The notes under the pieces are model-generated. The model did no database searches, was not told the DNA's origin, and worked only from the letters and a program-made list of their open reading frames with translations. From contig NZ_CP116805.1 in the NCBI RefSeq assembly GCF_028463845.1, forward strand, positions 1,860,001-1,924,000: 64,000 nt of DNA, in the 5' to 3' direction. The stretch is from Gimibacter soli (GTDB taxonomy: Bacteria > Pseudomonadota > Alphaproteobacteria > Sphingomonadales > Kordiimonadaceae). This document shows positions 35,314-43,840 of the stretch, piece after piece (within the stretch, counting starts at the first letter, position 1; each line of letters begins with the position of its first letter). Made by a program: the position numbers and the translations under genes.

Positions 35314-35319
35314 TGCGGC

Positions 35320-36195
35320 TCAGGCTTTGGGCTCGTCCGGGCTTTTCAGCCTGAATAGCCCTTCCTGCGCTGTCGAGGCGACAAGCGTACCGTCGCGGCG
35401 ATAGATATTGCCGCGGCAGAAGCCTCGCCCCGATTTCATCCACAGGCCCTCGGTTTCATAATAAAGCCATTCGTCAACCCGGAAGTCGGTGGTGCGGAAC
35501 CACATGGCATGGTCAAGGCTCGCCAACCGCCCCAGCGTCGGGTGTGTGGGCAGGATGCCATGCGGGCGCAGTAATGAAGACATGAAGCCGAAATCGGAAC
35601 TGTAAGCCAAAAGTCGTTCATGTTGTGCCGGGTCGTCGCCGATTGTGCCACGAAGGCGCAGCCAGTGGCCGCCTTTTGCGGGCATTGGCTTGGGGTCGTC
35701 CACGTCAACCGGTGCTACCGCGCGCGCCTCAAAAGGCAGGTGTTGGAAAGGGTCCTCGTGGCGTTTGAACATGCGAATGAAGCGCCCGTAATAGCCGGCG
35801 CCATAGGGCAGGGTATCGGGGTCGGGCACATCAGGCATTTCGGGCTGGTGTTCGTAACCAGGCTCACTGGCGTGGAATGAAAGGCCGATCGAGTAAATTG
35901 CCTTGTGGTCCTGATAGGCGACCACGCGACGGGAGGAAAAGCTACGTCCGTCGCGCAAGACATCCACTGAATAGGTGATTGGCAGTTCCGCATTGCCGGC
36001 GCGCAGGAAATAGCTGTGCAAGCTGTGAAGGCTGAGGCTTTTGTCCACAGTACGGGTCGCGGCATCCACTGCCTGCGCCAGCACATGGCCGCCGAAAACG
36101 TGACGGTTCGGCCAGTTATTCGGCCGGCCGAGATAGTTCAAAGGCTCAACCTCGCTGATGGCAAGATTGTCCAGAATAGCGGCAAGATCGGTCAT
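35320..36195 (-). CDS. tesB: Acyl-CoA thioesterase II
   Basis: A 291-residue double-hotdog thioesterase that hydrolyses medium- and long-chain acyl-CoAs. Family segments include NRHVFGGHVLAQAVDAATRTV near the N terminus, the SLHSLHSYFLRAG stretch, LASLDHAMWFR and SGRGFCRGNIYRRDG near the C terminus. Length matches TesB. It lies 6 bases after the class II aldolase-like gene on the minus strand and converges on the kinase gene. Confidence 0.93.
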   Translation of the reverse strand: MTDLAAILDNLAISEVEPLNYLGRPNNWPNRHVFGGHVLAQAVDAATRTVDKSLSLHSLHSYFLRAGNAELPITYSVDVLRDGRSFSSRRVVAYQDHKAIYSIGLSFHASEPGYEHQPEMPDVPDPDTLPYGAGYYGRFIRMFKRHEDPFQHLPFEARAVAPVDVDDPKPMPAKGGHWLRLRGTIGDDPAQHERLLAYSSDFGFMSSLLRPHGILPTHPTLGRLASLDHAMWFRTTDFRVDEWLYYETEGLWMKSGRGFCRGNIYRRDGTLVASTAQEGLFRLKSPDEPKA

Positions 36196-36201
36196 AAAGC
36201 C

Positions 36202-36981
36202 TCAGTCGCGGTAACTTGTATCGGTACGGTCCAGCTTGCGCATCAGGGCAGGCAGAACCAGCATGTCGGCGCCCGAAGCCCCGGCCACGGTACGCAGGTC
36301 GCGGACCGTATTGTCGATGGCTTCCTGGCTCGGGTGATGGATCGGCACACCCGCGCACTGGGTAAGGATCTGGATGCGGCAGGCTTTTTCAAGGAAGAAC
36401 ATCAGCTCGAACGCCTGACCGACGGTTTGGGCAACGGTCAGCGTGCCGTGATTGCGCAGGATCATGGCCTGCTTGGTGCCAAGATCCTTCACCAGCCGGT
36501 CTTTCTCGTCGTCGCGCACGGCAAGGCCTTCGAAATCGTGATAGGCGACAGTCATCCATGCCGGGATCGAGCTTTGGGCGAACGGCTGCAGGCCGTCCTT
36601 CTGGTTCGAAACCGCAATGCCATAGTCGGTGTGAAGGTGCAGCACGCAGCCGGCGTTTTCGCTCGCCTGATGGATCGCCGAATGGATCACGAAGCCGGCC
36701 TTGTTCACCATGAAGGGGGTGTCGAGGATCTTGTCGCCGTTGAGGTCGACCTTCACGAGGCTCGAGGCCGTGATTTCATCGAACATCAGGCCAAGCGGAT
36801 TGAGGAGGAAGTGATGGTCGCCCCCCGGCACCTTTGCCGAGATATGGGTGTAAATGAGGTCATCCCAGCCATGCATCGCGCACAGGCGGTAGGCGGCAGC
36901 AAGCTCGACCCGTACTTTCCATTCCTCTTCGGAAACCTTGTCGCGAACCGACGGGATTTCCAGCATTCCGGTCTTTTTCAT
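36202..36981 (-). CDS. Class II aldolase/adducin-family protein
   Basis: A 259-residue protein of the AraD/FucA/adducin fold. Metal-binding histidines are visible in VLHLHTDYG (His115, His117) and LRNHGTLT; NPLGLMFDEITASSLVKVD is typical of the adducin-like subgroup common in alphaproteobacteria. Activity unknown: aldolase, epimerase or decarboxylase are all possible. ATG 36981 follows GGGAGAGA; the longer frame to 37038 lacks such a site. With tesB it forms a minus-strand pair divergent from the acyl-CoA ligase gene. Confidence 0.86.
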   Translation of the reverse strand: MKKTGMLEIPSVRDKVSEEEWKVRVELAAAYRLCAMHGWDDLIYTHISAKVPGGDHHFLLNPLGLMFDEITASSLVKVDLNGDKILDTPFMVNKAGFVIHSAIHQASENAGCVLHLHTDYGIAVSNQKDGLQPFAQSSIPAWMTVAYHDFEGLAVRDDEKDRLVKDLGTKQAMILRNHGTLTVAQTVGQAFELMFFLEKACRIQILTQCAGVPIHHPSQEAIDNTVRDLRTVAGASGADMLVLPALMRKLDRTDTSYRD

Positions 36982-37033
36982 CGTGTCTCTCCCATTCCCC
37001 GATTGGCTCAGGCTGCCTGAGCAATTCGCCCTG

Positions 37034-37074
37034 TTCAAGCGTCTTTGATGGCCCCTCCACCGAAAGCGCTTGAA
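37034..37074. promoter_or_regulatory. Spaced inverted repeat between divergent operons
   Basis: TTCAAGCG (37034-37041) and CGCTTGAA (37067-37074) are exact inverted copies with centres 33 bases apart, about three helical turns. They lie between the aldolase-tesB pair and the acyl-CoA ligase operon. A regulator that binds two half-sites on one DNA face could control both directions. Confidence 0.4.
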
Positions 37075-37166
37075 TATCCGTCAGGTCACTTTAAACATAT
37101 TTTGGACTTTGTGGTCTGAAAATGTTTTCGAGGCCATCAACAGCCACTGGATTTGGGGAGGTCCGC

Positions 37167-38918
37167 TTGCTGTCAGAACTCGTATTGCCGCCCGCTATTG
37201 CGGGTGAACCTGTCGATGCCACCATGCTGCGTATCATGGACGCCGTGCCGATGTTTGCCCGGGGCAAACGCGAGCGAGACGGTGTCTCCTATGACGTTTT
37301 CGAACATTGCCCGCCGAGTCTGAGGGAAATGTTCATGATCATGATGACGCACGCGGAGAAGGAATATCTGATCTGCGGCGATGACCGGCTGACATTCCGG
37401 GATACGCTCGACCGCGCGGCGCGTTTCGCGCAGGCGCTGGTTGGCGAATATGGCCTGAAGAAAGGCCAACCCGTCGGCCTTGCCATGCGCAACAATGCGG
37501 AATGGGTGATCGCCTATATGGGCATCATCGCCGCTGGCGGTGTGGTGGTTGCCATGAACGCCTGGTGGGGCACCGAGGAGCTTGAATGGGCGCTCGACGA
37601 TAGCGGCGCCCGGCTTCTGGTTGTCGATCAGGACCGCGCCAACCGCCTGCAGGCCCGCCATGCCAAGGACAAGGATGTCCAGTTCATCATGGTGCGCGGC
37701 AAAAGTGACGGCGAGCGGATCCGCAATTTCGGGGGTTTCATGGACTATGGCTCCCCGATGGCTTTCCCGCCGGTGGATCTGGGTCCGACCGACGATGCCA
37801 TGATCGTTTTCACTTCGGGCTCAAGCGGCTTCCCCAAAGGGGCTGTATCGACGCATGAAGCCATCGCCCATGTGCTGCTCACCTGGATGGTGATCGCCAT
37901 GGCGTTGAAATCGCAGGCCGCCGCAAACGGCCAGCCGGTGCCGGACGACTACCAGCCCGTGATGCTGGTGGCGGTGCCTTTCTTCCATGTGACCGGCCTT
38001 GTGCCTGTGATGCTTGTCTCCGCCATGATCGGCCGCAAGCTCGTGCTGATGCACAAATGGGACGTGAAAACGGCGTTCGAACTGATCGAGCGCGAAGGCG
38101 TGACCGGCATGACCGGGGTGCCGACCATGTCTTACGAGCTTGCCGCTTCGCCGCTGCGCAAGGATTATAACCTGTCGACGCTCGTGGACCTTGGTGGCGG
38201 CGGGGCCGCCCGCCCGCCCGAGCATGTGAAGCTGATCAAGGACGCTTTCAAGGAAGTCCGTGTCGGTATCGGCTACGGCCTCACCGAAACCAACTCGCTG
38301 ACGGCCATGTTGTCGGGTGATGAATATGTCGCGCGGCCGAATTCCACCGGCAAGCCGACCCCGCCGACCGTTCAGGTGAAAATCATGGGCGCGGACGGCA
38401 CGGAAATGCCAACCGGCGAGAACGGCGAAATCTGGATCAAGACCATCGCCAATGTGCGGGGTTACTGGCAGCGGCCGGAAGAAACGGCCCGCGCCTTCAC
38501 GGGCGGATGGTTTCATTCGGGCGATATCGGACATCTGGACAAGGACGGATATCTCTATATCGTCGACCGCCTGAAAGACATCATCATCCGGGGTGGTGAG
38601 AATATCAGCACCCTTGAAGTGGAAGGCGTGCTGCACGCCCACCCGGCGGTTGACGATGTGATGGTGTTCAGCCTGCCGGATGAACGCCTTGGGGAGATTG
38701 TAGGCGCGGTACTGGTGATGCCGGACGAGACTGTGTCGGTCGAAGATATCAAGGCGGAAGCAGCGAAGCATCTTGCCTATTACAAATTGCCCGAACGGGT
38801 CTGGCGCACGGCTGAGCCGTTGCCGCAGATTGCATCGGGCAAGATCGACCGCAGCGGTATCCGGAATTTCTACCGCGCCGCTTATGCTGACGAGATGAAG
38901 AAAGTGGGAGGAAAGTGA
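37167..38918 (+). CDS. Acyl-CoA ligase (AMP-forming)
   Basis: A class I adenylate-forming enzyme of about 583 residues that activates a carboxylic acid to its CoA thioester. The P-loop is FTSGSSGFPKG, followed by YGLTETNS, the hinge region HSGDIGHLDKDGYLYIVDRLKD and the catalytic Lys in ASGKIDRSG. I place the start at TTG 37167 because GGGGAGG lies 5 bases ahead; ATG 37122 in frame has no ribosome site. It heads the operon of acyl-CoA dehydrogenase, hydratase, SDR and thiolase, so it probably supplies their substrate. Confidence 0.88.
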   Translation: MLSELVLPPAIAGEPVDATMLRIMDAVPMFARGKRERDGVSYDVFEHCPPSLREMFMIMMTHAEKEYLICGDDRLTFRDTLDRAARFAQALVGEYGLKKGQPVGLAMRNNAEWVIAYMGIIAAGGVVVAMNAWWGTEELEWALDDSGARLLVVDQDRANRLQARHAKDKDVQFIMVRGKSDGERIRNFGGFMDYGSPMAFPPVDLGPTDDAMIVFTSGSSGFPKGAVSTHEAIAHVLLTWMVIAMALKSQAAANGQPVPDDYQPVMLVAVPFFHVTGLVPVMLVSAMIGRKLVLMHKWDVKTAFELIEREGVTGMTGVPTMSYELAASPLRKDYNLSTLVDLGGGGAARPPEHVKLIKDAFKEVRVGIGYGLTETNSLTAMLSGDEYVARPNSTGKPTPPTVQVKIMGADGTEMPTGENGEIWIKTIANVRGYWQRPEETARAFTGGWFHSGDIGHLDKDGYLYIVDRLKDIIIRGGENISTLEVEGVLHAHPAVDDVMVFSLPDERLGEIVGAVLVMPDETVSVEDIKAEAAKHLAYYKLPERVWRTAEPLPQIASGKIDRSGIRNFYRAAYADEMKKVGGK

Positions 38919-40154
38919 ATGTCGATGGATCTGGGGATCACGAAGCGGGCCGACGAGCTCAGGGCAAAGGTGCGTACCTTCATTGATGAGAAGGTACTGC
39001 CGCTCGAAGACGAATATCATTCCGAAGTTGGCAAGCTTGGTGACCGGTTCCAGTTCACCGACCGCATGACCGAAATCCTTGAAAGCCTGAAGGCGGAGTC
39101 CAAGAAAGCGGGCCTCTGGAATTTCTGGCTGACCGACAGCGAGCGCGGCTACGGCCTCTCCACCGTGGAATACGCCTATCTCGCCGAGGAAATGGGCAGG
39201 TCGCATCTGGCGGCCGAATGCTTCAACTGCTCGGCCCCCGATACCGGCAACATGGAAGTGCTGGAACGTTACGGCACCGACGAGCACAAGAAGAAATGGC
39301 TGGCGCCGCTTCTCGAGGGCAAAATCCGTTCGGCCTATGTGATGACCGAGCCGGGCGTGGCGTCGTCGGATGCCACCAATATCGCGCTGACGGCAGAGCT
39401 GGACGGCGACGAATGGGTGCTGAACGGCGAGAAATACTGGGCTTCGGGTGCCGGCGATCCGCGCTGCAAGATTTTCATCGTGATGACCTGCACCGACAAG
39501 GATGCGCCGCGCCATGCGCGCCATTCGATGATTCTCGTGGAGCGTGGCACACCGGGCGTTGAAATCCTCCGGCCCATGATGGTGTTCGGCCATGACGATG
39601 CGCCGCACGGCCACATGCATATCCGCTTCACCAATGTCCGCGTGCCCAAGGATAACCTGATCCTCGGCGTGGGCCGTGGTTTTGAAGTGGCACAAGGCCG
39701 CCTCGGGCCGGGCCGTATCCACCATTGCATGCGTTCGATCGGTGCCGCTGAACGCGCGCTTGACCTCCTGTGCAAGCGGGCGATGACGCGCGAAGCCTTC
39801 GGCAAGCCGCTCGCCAAGCTTGGTGCCAACTATGACATCATCGCCGAATGCCGGATCGAGATCGAGATGGCGCGGCTCCTGTGCCTGCGCGCTGCCCATA
39901 TGATGGACACACTCGGCACCGAAGCGGCCCAGCCCTATATCTCGCAGATCAAGGTTGTGGCGCCCCGCATGGCCTGCAAGGTGATCGACGAAGCGATGCA
40001 GATGCATGGCGGCGCCGGCATCAGCCAGGACTTCCCGCTTGCCAATATGTGGCACGGCCAGCGGACGCTCCGGTTCGCGGATGGCCCGGATGCCGTGCAC
40101 CGGATGGTGATCGCGCGTACCGAACTCAAAAAATATCGCTCGAACAGCGTTTGA
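38919..40154 (+). CDS. Acyl-CoA dehydrogenase, ACAD10/11-like
   Basis: A 411-residue FAD acyl-CoA dehydrogenase. The C-terminal half reads like the ACAD domain of ACAD10/ACAD11: GRLGPGRIHHCMRSIGAAER, AAHMMDTLG, MHGGAGISQDFPLANM and LRFADGPDAVH. In the animal proteins this domain is fused to an APH-type kinase; here a separate gene at 34237-35313 could provide it. It may desaturate ordinary acyl-CoAs or eliminate phosphate from phosphorylated 4-hydroxyacyl-CoAs; sequence alone does not settle this. The ATG directly follows the ligase stop. Confidence 0.88.
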   Translation: MSMDLGITKRADELRAKVRTFIDEKVLPLEDEYHSEVGKLGDRFQFTDRMTEILESLKAESKKAGLWNFWLTDSERGYGLSTVEYAYLAEEMGRSHLAAECFNCSAPDTGNMEVLERYGTDEHKKKWLAPLLEGKIRSAYVMTEPGVASSDATNIALTAELDGDEWVLNGEKYWASGAGDPRCKIFIVMTCTDKDAPRHARHSMILVERGTPGVEILRPMMVFGHDDAPHGHMHIRFTNVRVPKDNLILGVGRGFEVAQGRLGPGRIHHCMRSIGAAERALDLLCKRAMTREAFGKPLAKLGANYDIIAECRIEIEMARLLCLRAAHMMDTLGTEAAQPYISQIKVVAPRMACKVIDEAMQMHGGAGISQDFPLANMWHGQRTLRFADGPDAVHRMVIARTELKKYRSNSV

Positions 40155-40173
40155 TCCGAGAGAGGACCGAGAC

Positions 40174-40638
40174 ATGGCAATTGTCGTCAAGCCCGAAGCC
40201 CTGAACGATTATATCGGCAAGGAAACCGGCGTTTCCGACTGGTTCCTGGTGGATCAGGACCGGATCAACAAATTCGCCGATGTGACGCTGGATCACCAGT
40301 TCATCCATATCGACCCCGAACGCGCGAAGGCCACGCCTTTCGGCACCACCATCGCGCATGGCTTCCTTACTCTGTCGCTGCTGGCCTATCTTGCCGGCCC
40401 GCAGAACCTGCAGGTCGAAGGCACCGTGATGGGTATCAATTACGGGATGGAGAAACTGCGGTTCCTCAGCCCTGTGAAAGTGAACTCGCGCATCCGGGCG
40501 CGGGTGAAGCTGATGGAAGTGTCGCCCAAGCCGGGCGGTCGCTATCTTCTGAAAAATGAAATCACCGTGGACATCGAAGGCGAGGACAAACCCGCCCTGA
40601 TCACGGAATGGCTGACCCTCATCCAGGTCGCCGGCTAA
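40174..40638 (+). CDS. MaoC-family (R)-enoyl-CoA hydratase
   Basis: A 154-residue hotdog hydratase. Residues 40-70 hold the hydratase-2 motif, with Asp40 and His45 (DHQFIHID) and IAHGFLTLSLL. Such enzymes add water to 2-enoyl-CoA to give the (3R)-hydroxyacyl-CoA. With the following SDR it would form the two activities that are fused in eukaryotic MFE-2. 19 bases after the acyl-CoA dehydrogenase stop. Confidence 0.9.
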   Translation: MAIVVKPEALNDYIGKETGVSDWFLVDQDRINKFADVTLDHQFIHIDPERAKATPFGTTIAHGFLTLSLLAYLAGPQNLQVEGTVMGINYGMEKLRFLSPVKVNSRIRARVKLMEVSPKPGGRYLLKNEITVDIEGEDKPALITEWLTLIQVAG

Positions 40639-40673
40639 TCATCCCCCGATAAGACTTCAAGGAGCTTCCAGAA

Positions 40674-41582
40674 ATGACGATCAGGTTTGACGGCCAGGTG
40701 GCCATCGTGACGGGCGCCGGCAACGGTCTTGGCCGCAGCCACGCCCTGCAGCTGGCCGCGCGCGGCGCCAAGGTGGTGGTGAACGACCTTGGTGGCAGCG
40801 TGCACGGCGAGGGCGGCTCGGTTTCGGCGGCCCAGACCGTGGTCGACGAGATCGTTGCCGCGGGCGGCGAGGCGATGGCGCACGGCGCCAACGTCTGCAA
40901 GGCCGATGAAGTTGCCGATATGGTCAAGGCGACCATGGCGAAATGGGGCCGTATCGACATTCTGGTCAATAACGCCGGTATCCTGCGCGATAAAAGCTTC
41001 GCCAAGATGGAAGAAAACGACTGGGATGCGGTGATTGCCGTGCACCTGAAGGGATCGGAAGTCTGCACCAAGGCGGTGTGGGACATAATGCGCGAGCAGA
41101 ATTACGGCCGCATCATCATGACGACCTCGTCATCGGGCCTTTATGGCAACTTCGGCCAGTCCAACTATGGTGCCGCCAAAATGGCGCTTGTGGGCTTCAT
41201 GAACACGCTGTGCCTTGAGGGCGCCAAATACAATATCAACGTCAACTGCCTGTCGCCGGTGGCGGCGACGCGGATGACCGAAAACCTGATGCCGGAAGAG
41301 ATGCTCGCGCTTCTGAAGCCCGAGCTTGTCACACCGGCGGTGCTGTTCATGGCCTCGAAAGAAGGCCCGAACCGCGCAGTGATCGCAGCCGGTGCCGGCG
41401 GCTTTGCCCGTGCGGTGGTGCTGGAAACAGAAGGGATGGCATTCTCGGAAGAGGATGCTACACCAGAGAATATCGCGGCCAATTGGGGGACAATTGCAGA
41501 TGCCGCGACGGGCAAGGAATACAAGGGTGGCAACGAACAGACCATCAAGTTCCTGACCAACGCCCAGAAGGTGCGCGGCTGA
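40674..41582 (+). CDS. SDR, MFE-2/HSD17B4-like 3-hydroxyacyl-CoA dehydrogenase
   Basis: A 302-residue SDR with the pattern of the dehydrogenase part of peroxisomal MFE-2 (HSD17B4): TGAGNGLGRSHALQLAARGAKVVVNDLGG, NNAGILRDKSF, and SSSGLYGNFGQSNYGAAK with Tyr-x3-Lys. It should oxidise (3R)-hydroxyacyl-CoA to 3-ketoacyl-CoA with NAD. It follows the MaoC hydratase and precedes the thiolase, the logical order for one beta-oxidation turn. Confidence 0.9.
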   Translation: MTIRFDGQVAIVTGAGNGLGRSHALQLAARGAKVVVNDLGGSVHGEGGSVSAAQTVVDEIVAAGGEAMAHGANVCKADEVADMVKATMAKWGRIDILVNNAGILRDKSFAKMEENDWDAVIAVHLKGSEVCTKAVWDIMREQNYGRIIMTTSSSGLYGNFGQSNYGAAKMALVGFMNTLCLEGAKYNINVNCLSPVAATRMTENLMPEEMLALLKPELVTPAVLFMASKEGPNRAVIAAGAGGFARAVVLETEGMAFSEEDATPENIAANWGTIADAATGKEYKGGNEQTIKFLTNAQKVRG

Positions 41583-41631
41583 GGCCGTCTGTCTTCGAAG
41601 CTATCGTGAAAGAGCGCGGCTGAGGCCGCGC
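41573..41631 (+). repeat. 15-base direct repeat; second copy forms a hairpin
   Basis: GCGCGGCTGAGGCCG occurs at 41573-41587, across the SDR stop codon, and again at 41614-41628. The second copy extends to GCGCGGC-tgag-GCCGCGC (41614-41631), a 7-bp stem with a 4-base loop between SDR and thiolase genes. It looks like a small tandem duplication that may now act as an mRNA processing or stabilising hairpin. Confidence 0.5.
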
Positions 41632-41662
41632 ACGTTCAACCGAATTCAGGGGAGTTAAATCC

Positions 41663-42844
41663 ATGCGTGACGCAGTCATCGTATCCACCGCTCGTACGCC
41701 CATCGGCCGCGCCTACAAGGGCGCTTTCAATGCCACCCATTCGCCCACCATGGGCGGCCATGCCATCGAACATGCCGTCAAGCGCGCCGGTATCGAAGGC
41801 GCTGAAGTTGAAGACGTGATCATGGGCTGCGCCCTGCCGCAAGGCACCTCGGGCGTGAACATCGGCCGCAACGCCGCGCTCCGCGCCGGTCTGCCTGTCA
41901 CCGTTTCGGGCATGACGATGGACCGTCAGTGCTCGTCCGGCATGATGGCAATCGCCACCGCCGCCAAGCAGATCATCCATGACGGCATGGATGTCACGGT
42001 GGGTGCGGGCCTTGAGCAGATTTCGCTTGTCCAGAACGACAAGATGAACCGCTACGAACTGATCGATAAAAGCCTGATCGCCATGCACAAGGACATCTAC
42101 ATGCCCATGCTGCAGACGGCCGAGGTTGTCGCCAAGCGCTACGGCATCAGCCGCGAAGCCATGGACGAATATGGCTACCAGTCGCAGATGCGCACGGCTG
42201 CCGCACAGGCCGCCGGCAAGTTCGATGACGAAATCGTGCCGCTGCCGTCCAAAATGGGCGTGATGAACAAGGAAACCGGCGCCATCGAATTCAAGGATGT
42301 GACGCTCGCGAAAGACGAGGGCAACCGCCCGGAAACCACGCTTGAAGGCCTGACCGGCCTGAAAACCGTGATCGAAGGCGGCACCATCACTGCCGGTAAC
42401 GCCAGCCAGCTTTCAGACGGCGCGTCGGCCAGCGTGCTGATGGAAGCCAAACTCGCCGAGAAGCGCGGCTTGGCGCCGCTTGGCCGCTATGTCGGCATCG
42501 CGGTTGCCGGTTGTGAGCCTGACGAAATGGGCATTGGCCCCGTGTTCGCCGTGCCGAAACTCCTGAAAGCCAACGGCCTGAAGATGGACGACATCGGCCT
42601 CTGGGAGCTCAATGAAGCCTTTGCTGTGCAGGTGCTTTATTGCCGCGACAAGCTGGGCATTCCGGACGAGCTTCTGAACGTCAACGGCGGTGCCATTTCG
42701 ATTGGCCACCCCTATGGCATGTCGGGTGCGCGGATGGTTGGCCATGCGCTTATCGAAGGCAAACGCCGCGGTGCCAAATACGTTGTCTGCACCATGTGTG
42801 TGGGCGGCGGCATGGGGGCTGCCGGCCTCTTTGAAGTTCTGTAA
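41663..42844 (+). CDS. Acetyl-CoA C-acyltransferase (thiolase)
   Basis: A 393-residue thiolase that splits 3-ketoacyl-CoA into acetyl-CoA and a shortened acyl-CoA. The nucleophile Cys90 is in [18 protein letters not shown] holds the His and [12 protein letters not shown] the second Cys. Length is typical of FadA-type enzymes. It completes the ligase, dehydrogenase, hydratase, SDR and thiolase series. Confidence 0.93.
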   Translation: MRDAVIVSTARTPIGRAYKGAFNATHSPTMGGHAIEHAVKRAGIEGAEVEDVIMGCALPQGTSGVNIGRNAALRAGLPVTVSGMTMDRQCSSGMMAIATAAKQIIHDGMDVTVGAGLEQISLVQNDKMNRYELIDKSLIAMHKDIYMPMLQTAEVVAKRYGISREAMDEYGYQSQMRTAAAQAAGKFDDEIVPLPSKMGVMNKETGAIEFKDVTLAKDEGNRPETTLEGLTGLKTVIEGGTITAGNASQLSDGASASVLMEAKLAEKRGLAPLGRYVGIAVAGCEPDEMGIGPVFAVPKLLKANGLKMDDIGLWELNEAFAVQVLYCRDKLGIPDELLNVNGGAISIGHPYGMSGARMVGHALIEGKRRGAKYVVCTMCVGGGMGAAGLFEVL

Positions 42845-42865
42845 TCGAAGGGGAGGGGAAATCCG

Positions 42866-43840
42866 ATGAAAGCTGTTCTCTGCCGCGAGCTCGGGCTCGC
42901 CGACAAACTTGAACTCGCCGATATCGCTGATCCGGTTGCCGGCCCCGGCCAGGCAGTCGTGGCAGTGAATGCTGCCGGGATCAATTTCCCCGACCTCCTG
43001 ATCATTCAGGGCAAATACCAGTTCAAGCCTGAACTGCCCTTCGTGCCCGGCGGTGAAGCCGCCGGGATCGTCGAAAGCGTGGGCGAGGGCGTGACGAACG
43101 TGAAGCCGGGCGACCGGGTGATCGTCACCACCATGACCGGTGCTTTCGCCGAAAAAGTGGTTGCTCCCGCCGCCATGCTGATGCCGATGCCCGATGCCAT
43201 GAGCTTCGAGGTCGGTGCCGGTTTCACCATCACCTATGCCACGAGCTATCATGCGCTGAAGGACCGTGCGGACCTGAAGGTCGGCGAGACCGTACTGGTG
43301 CTTGGTGCCGCAGGCGGTGTTGGCCTCGCGACCGTGCAGCTTGCCAAGGCCATGGGCGCCAAGGTGATCGCGGCGGCTTCGTCCGACGCCAAGCTCGAGG
43401 TCTGTCGTGCGGCAGGCGCCGATGAGGTGCTGAATTACGCCACAGAAGACATGAAAACCCGCCTCAAGGAACTGACCGGGGGCAGGGGCGTCGATGTGGT
43501 TTATGACCCGGTTGGCGGTGACTATACCGAGGTTGCCGTCCGCGCGCTGGCGCCCAACGGCCGCCTGCTGGTCATCGGCTTTGCCGCCGGCGACATTCCG
43601 AAAATTCCGCTCAATCTGCTGCTGCTGAAGCAGTCCGCGCTTGTGGGGGTTTTCTGGGGTGCATGGGCAGGTGCCAACCCCAAGGGGCAGATCGCCAACA
43701 TGAAGGAAATGTTCGCGATGATCGCGGACGGACGCTTGGAGCCCAAAGTGACCGAGATTTATCCGCTCGCGGATTTTGCCTCGGCGTTCGAGGCCCTTTC
43801 GGCGCGCCGTGCAACGGGCAAGGTTGTCCTTGTGCCATGA
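42866..43840 (+). CDS. Zinc-independent MDR oxidoreductase (quinone oxidoreductase-like)
   Basis: A 324-residue medium-chain dehydrogenase/reductase of the quinone oxidoreductase group. VLVLGAAGGVGLATVQLAKAMGAKV is the NADPH-binding fold, and there are no structural or catalytic zinc cysteine clusters. It could be a quinone or an enoyl-CoA reductase. GGGGAGGGG precedes the ATG. Its stop overlaps the glycosyltransferase start (ATGA), an unexpected pairing. Confidence 0.88.
   Translation: MKAVLCRELGLADKLELADIADPVAGPGQAVVAVNAAGINFPDLLIIQGKYQFKPELPFVPGGEAAGIVESVGEGVTNVKPGDRVIVTTMTGAFAEKVVAPAAMLMPMPDAMSFEVGAGFTITYATSYHALKDRADLKVGETVLVLGAAGGVGLATVQLAKAMGAKVIAAASSDAKLEVCRAAGADEVLNYATEDMKTRLKELTGGRGVDVVYDPVGGDYTEVAVRALAPNGRLLVIGFAAGDIPKIPLNLLLLKQSALVGVFWGAWAGANPKGQIANMKEMFAMIADGRLEPKVTEIYPLADFASAFEALSARRATGKVVLVP

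Noticed and set aside
37821-40190. Long minus-strand open frame opposite the ligase and acyl-CoA dehydrogenase
   Set aside because: Same reason: no motif, His/Arg/Ala-rich, and both plus-strand genes are unmistakable.
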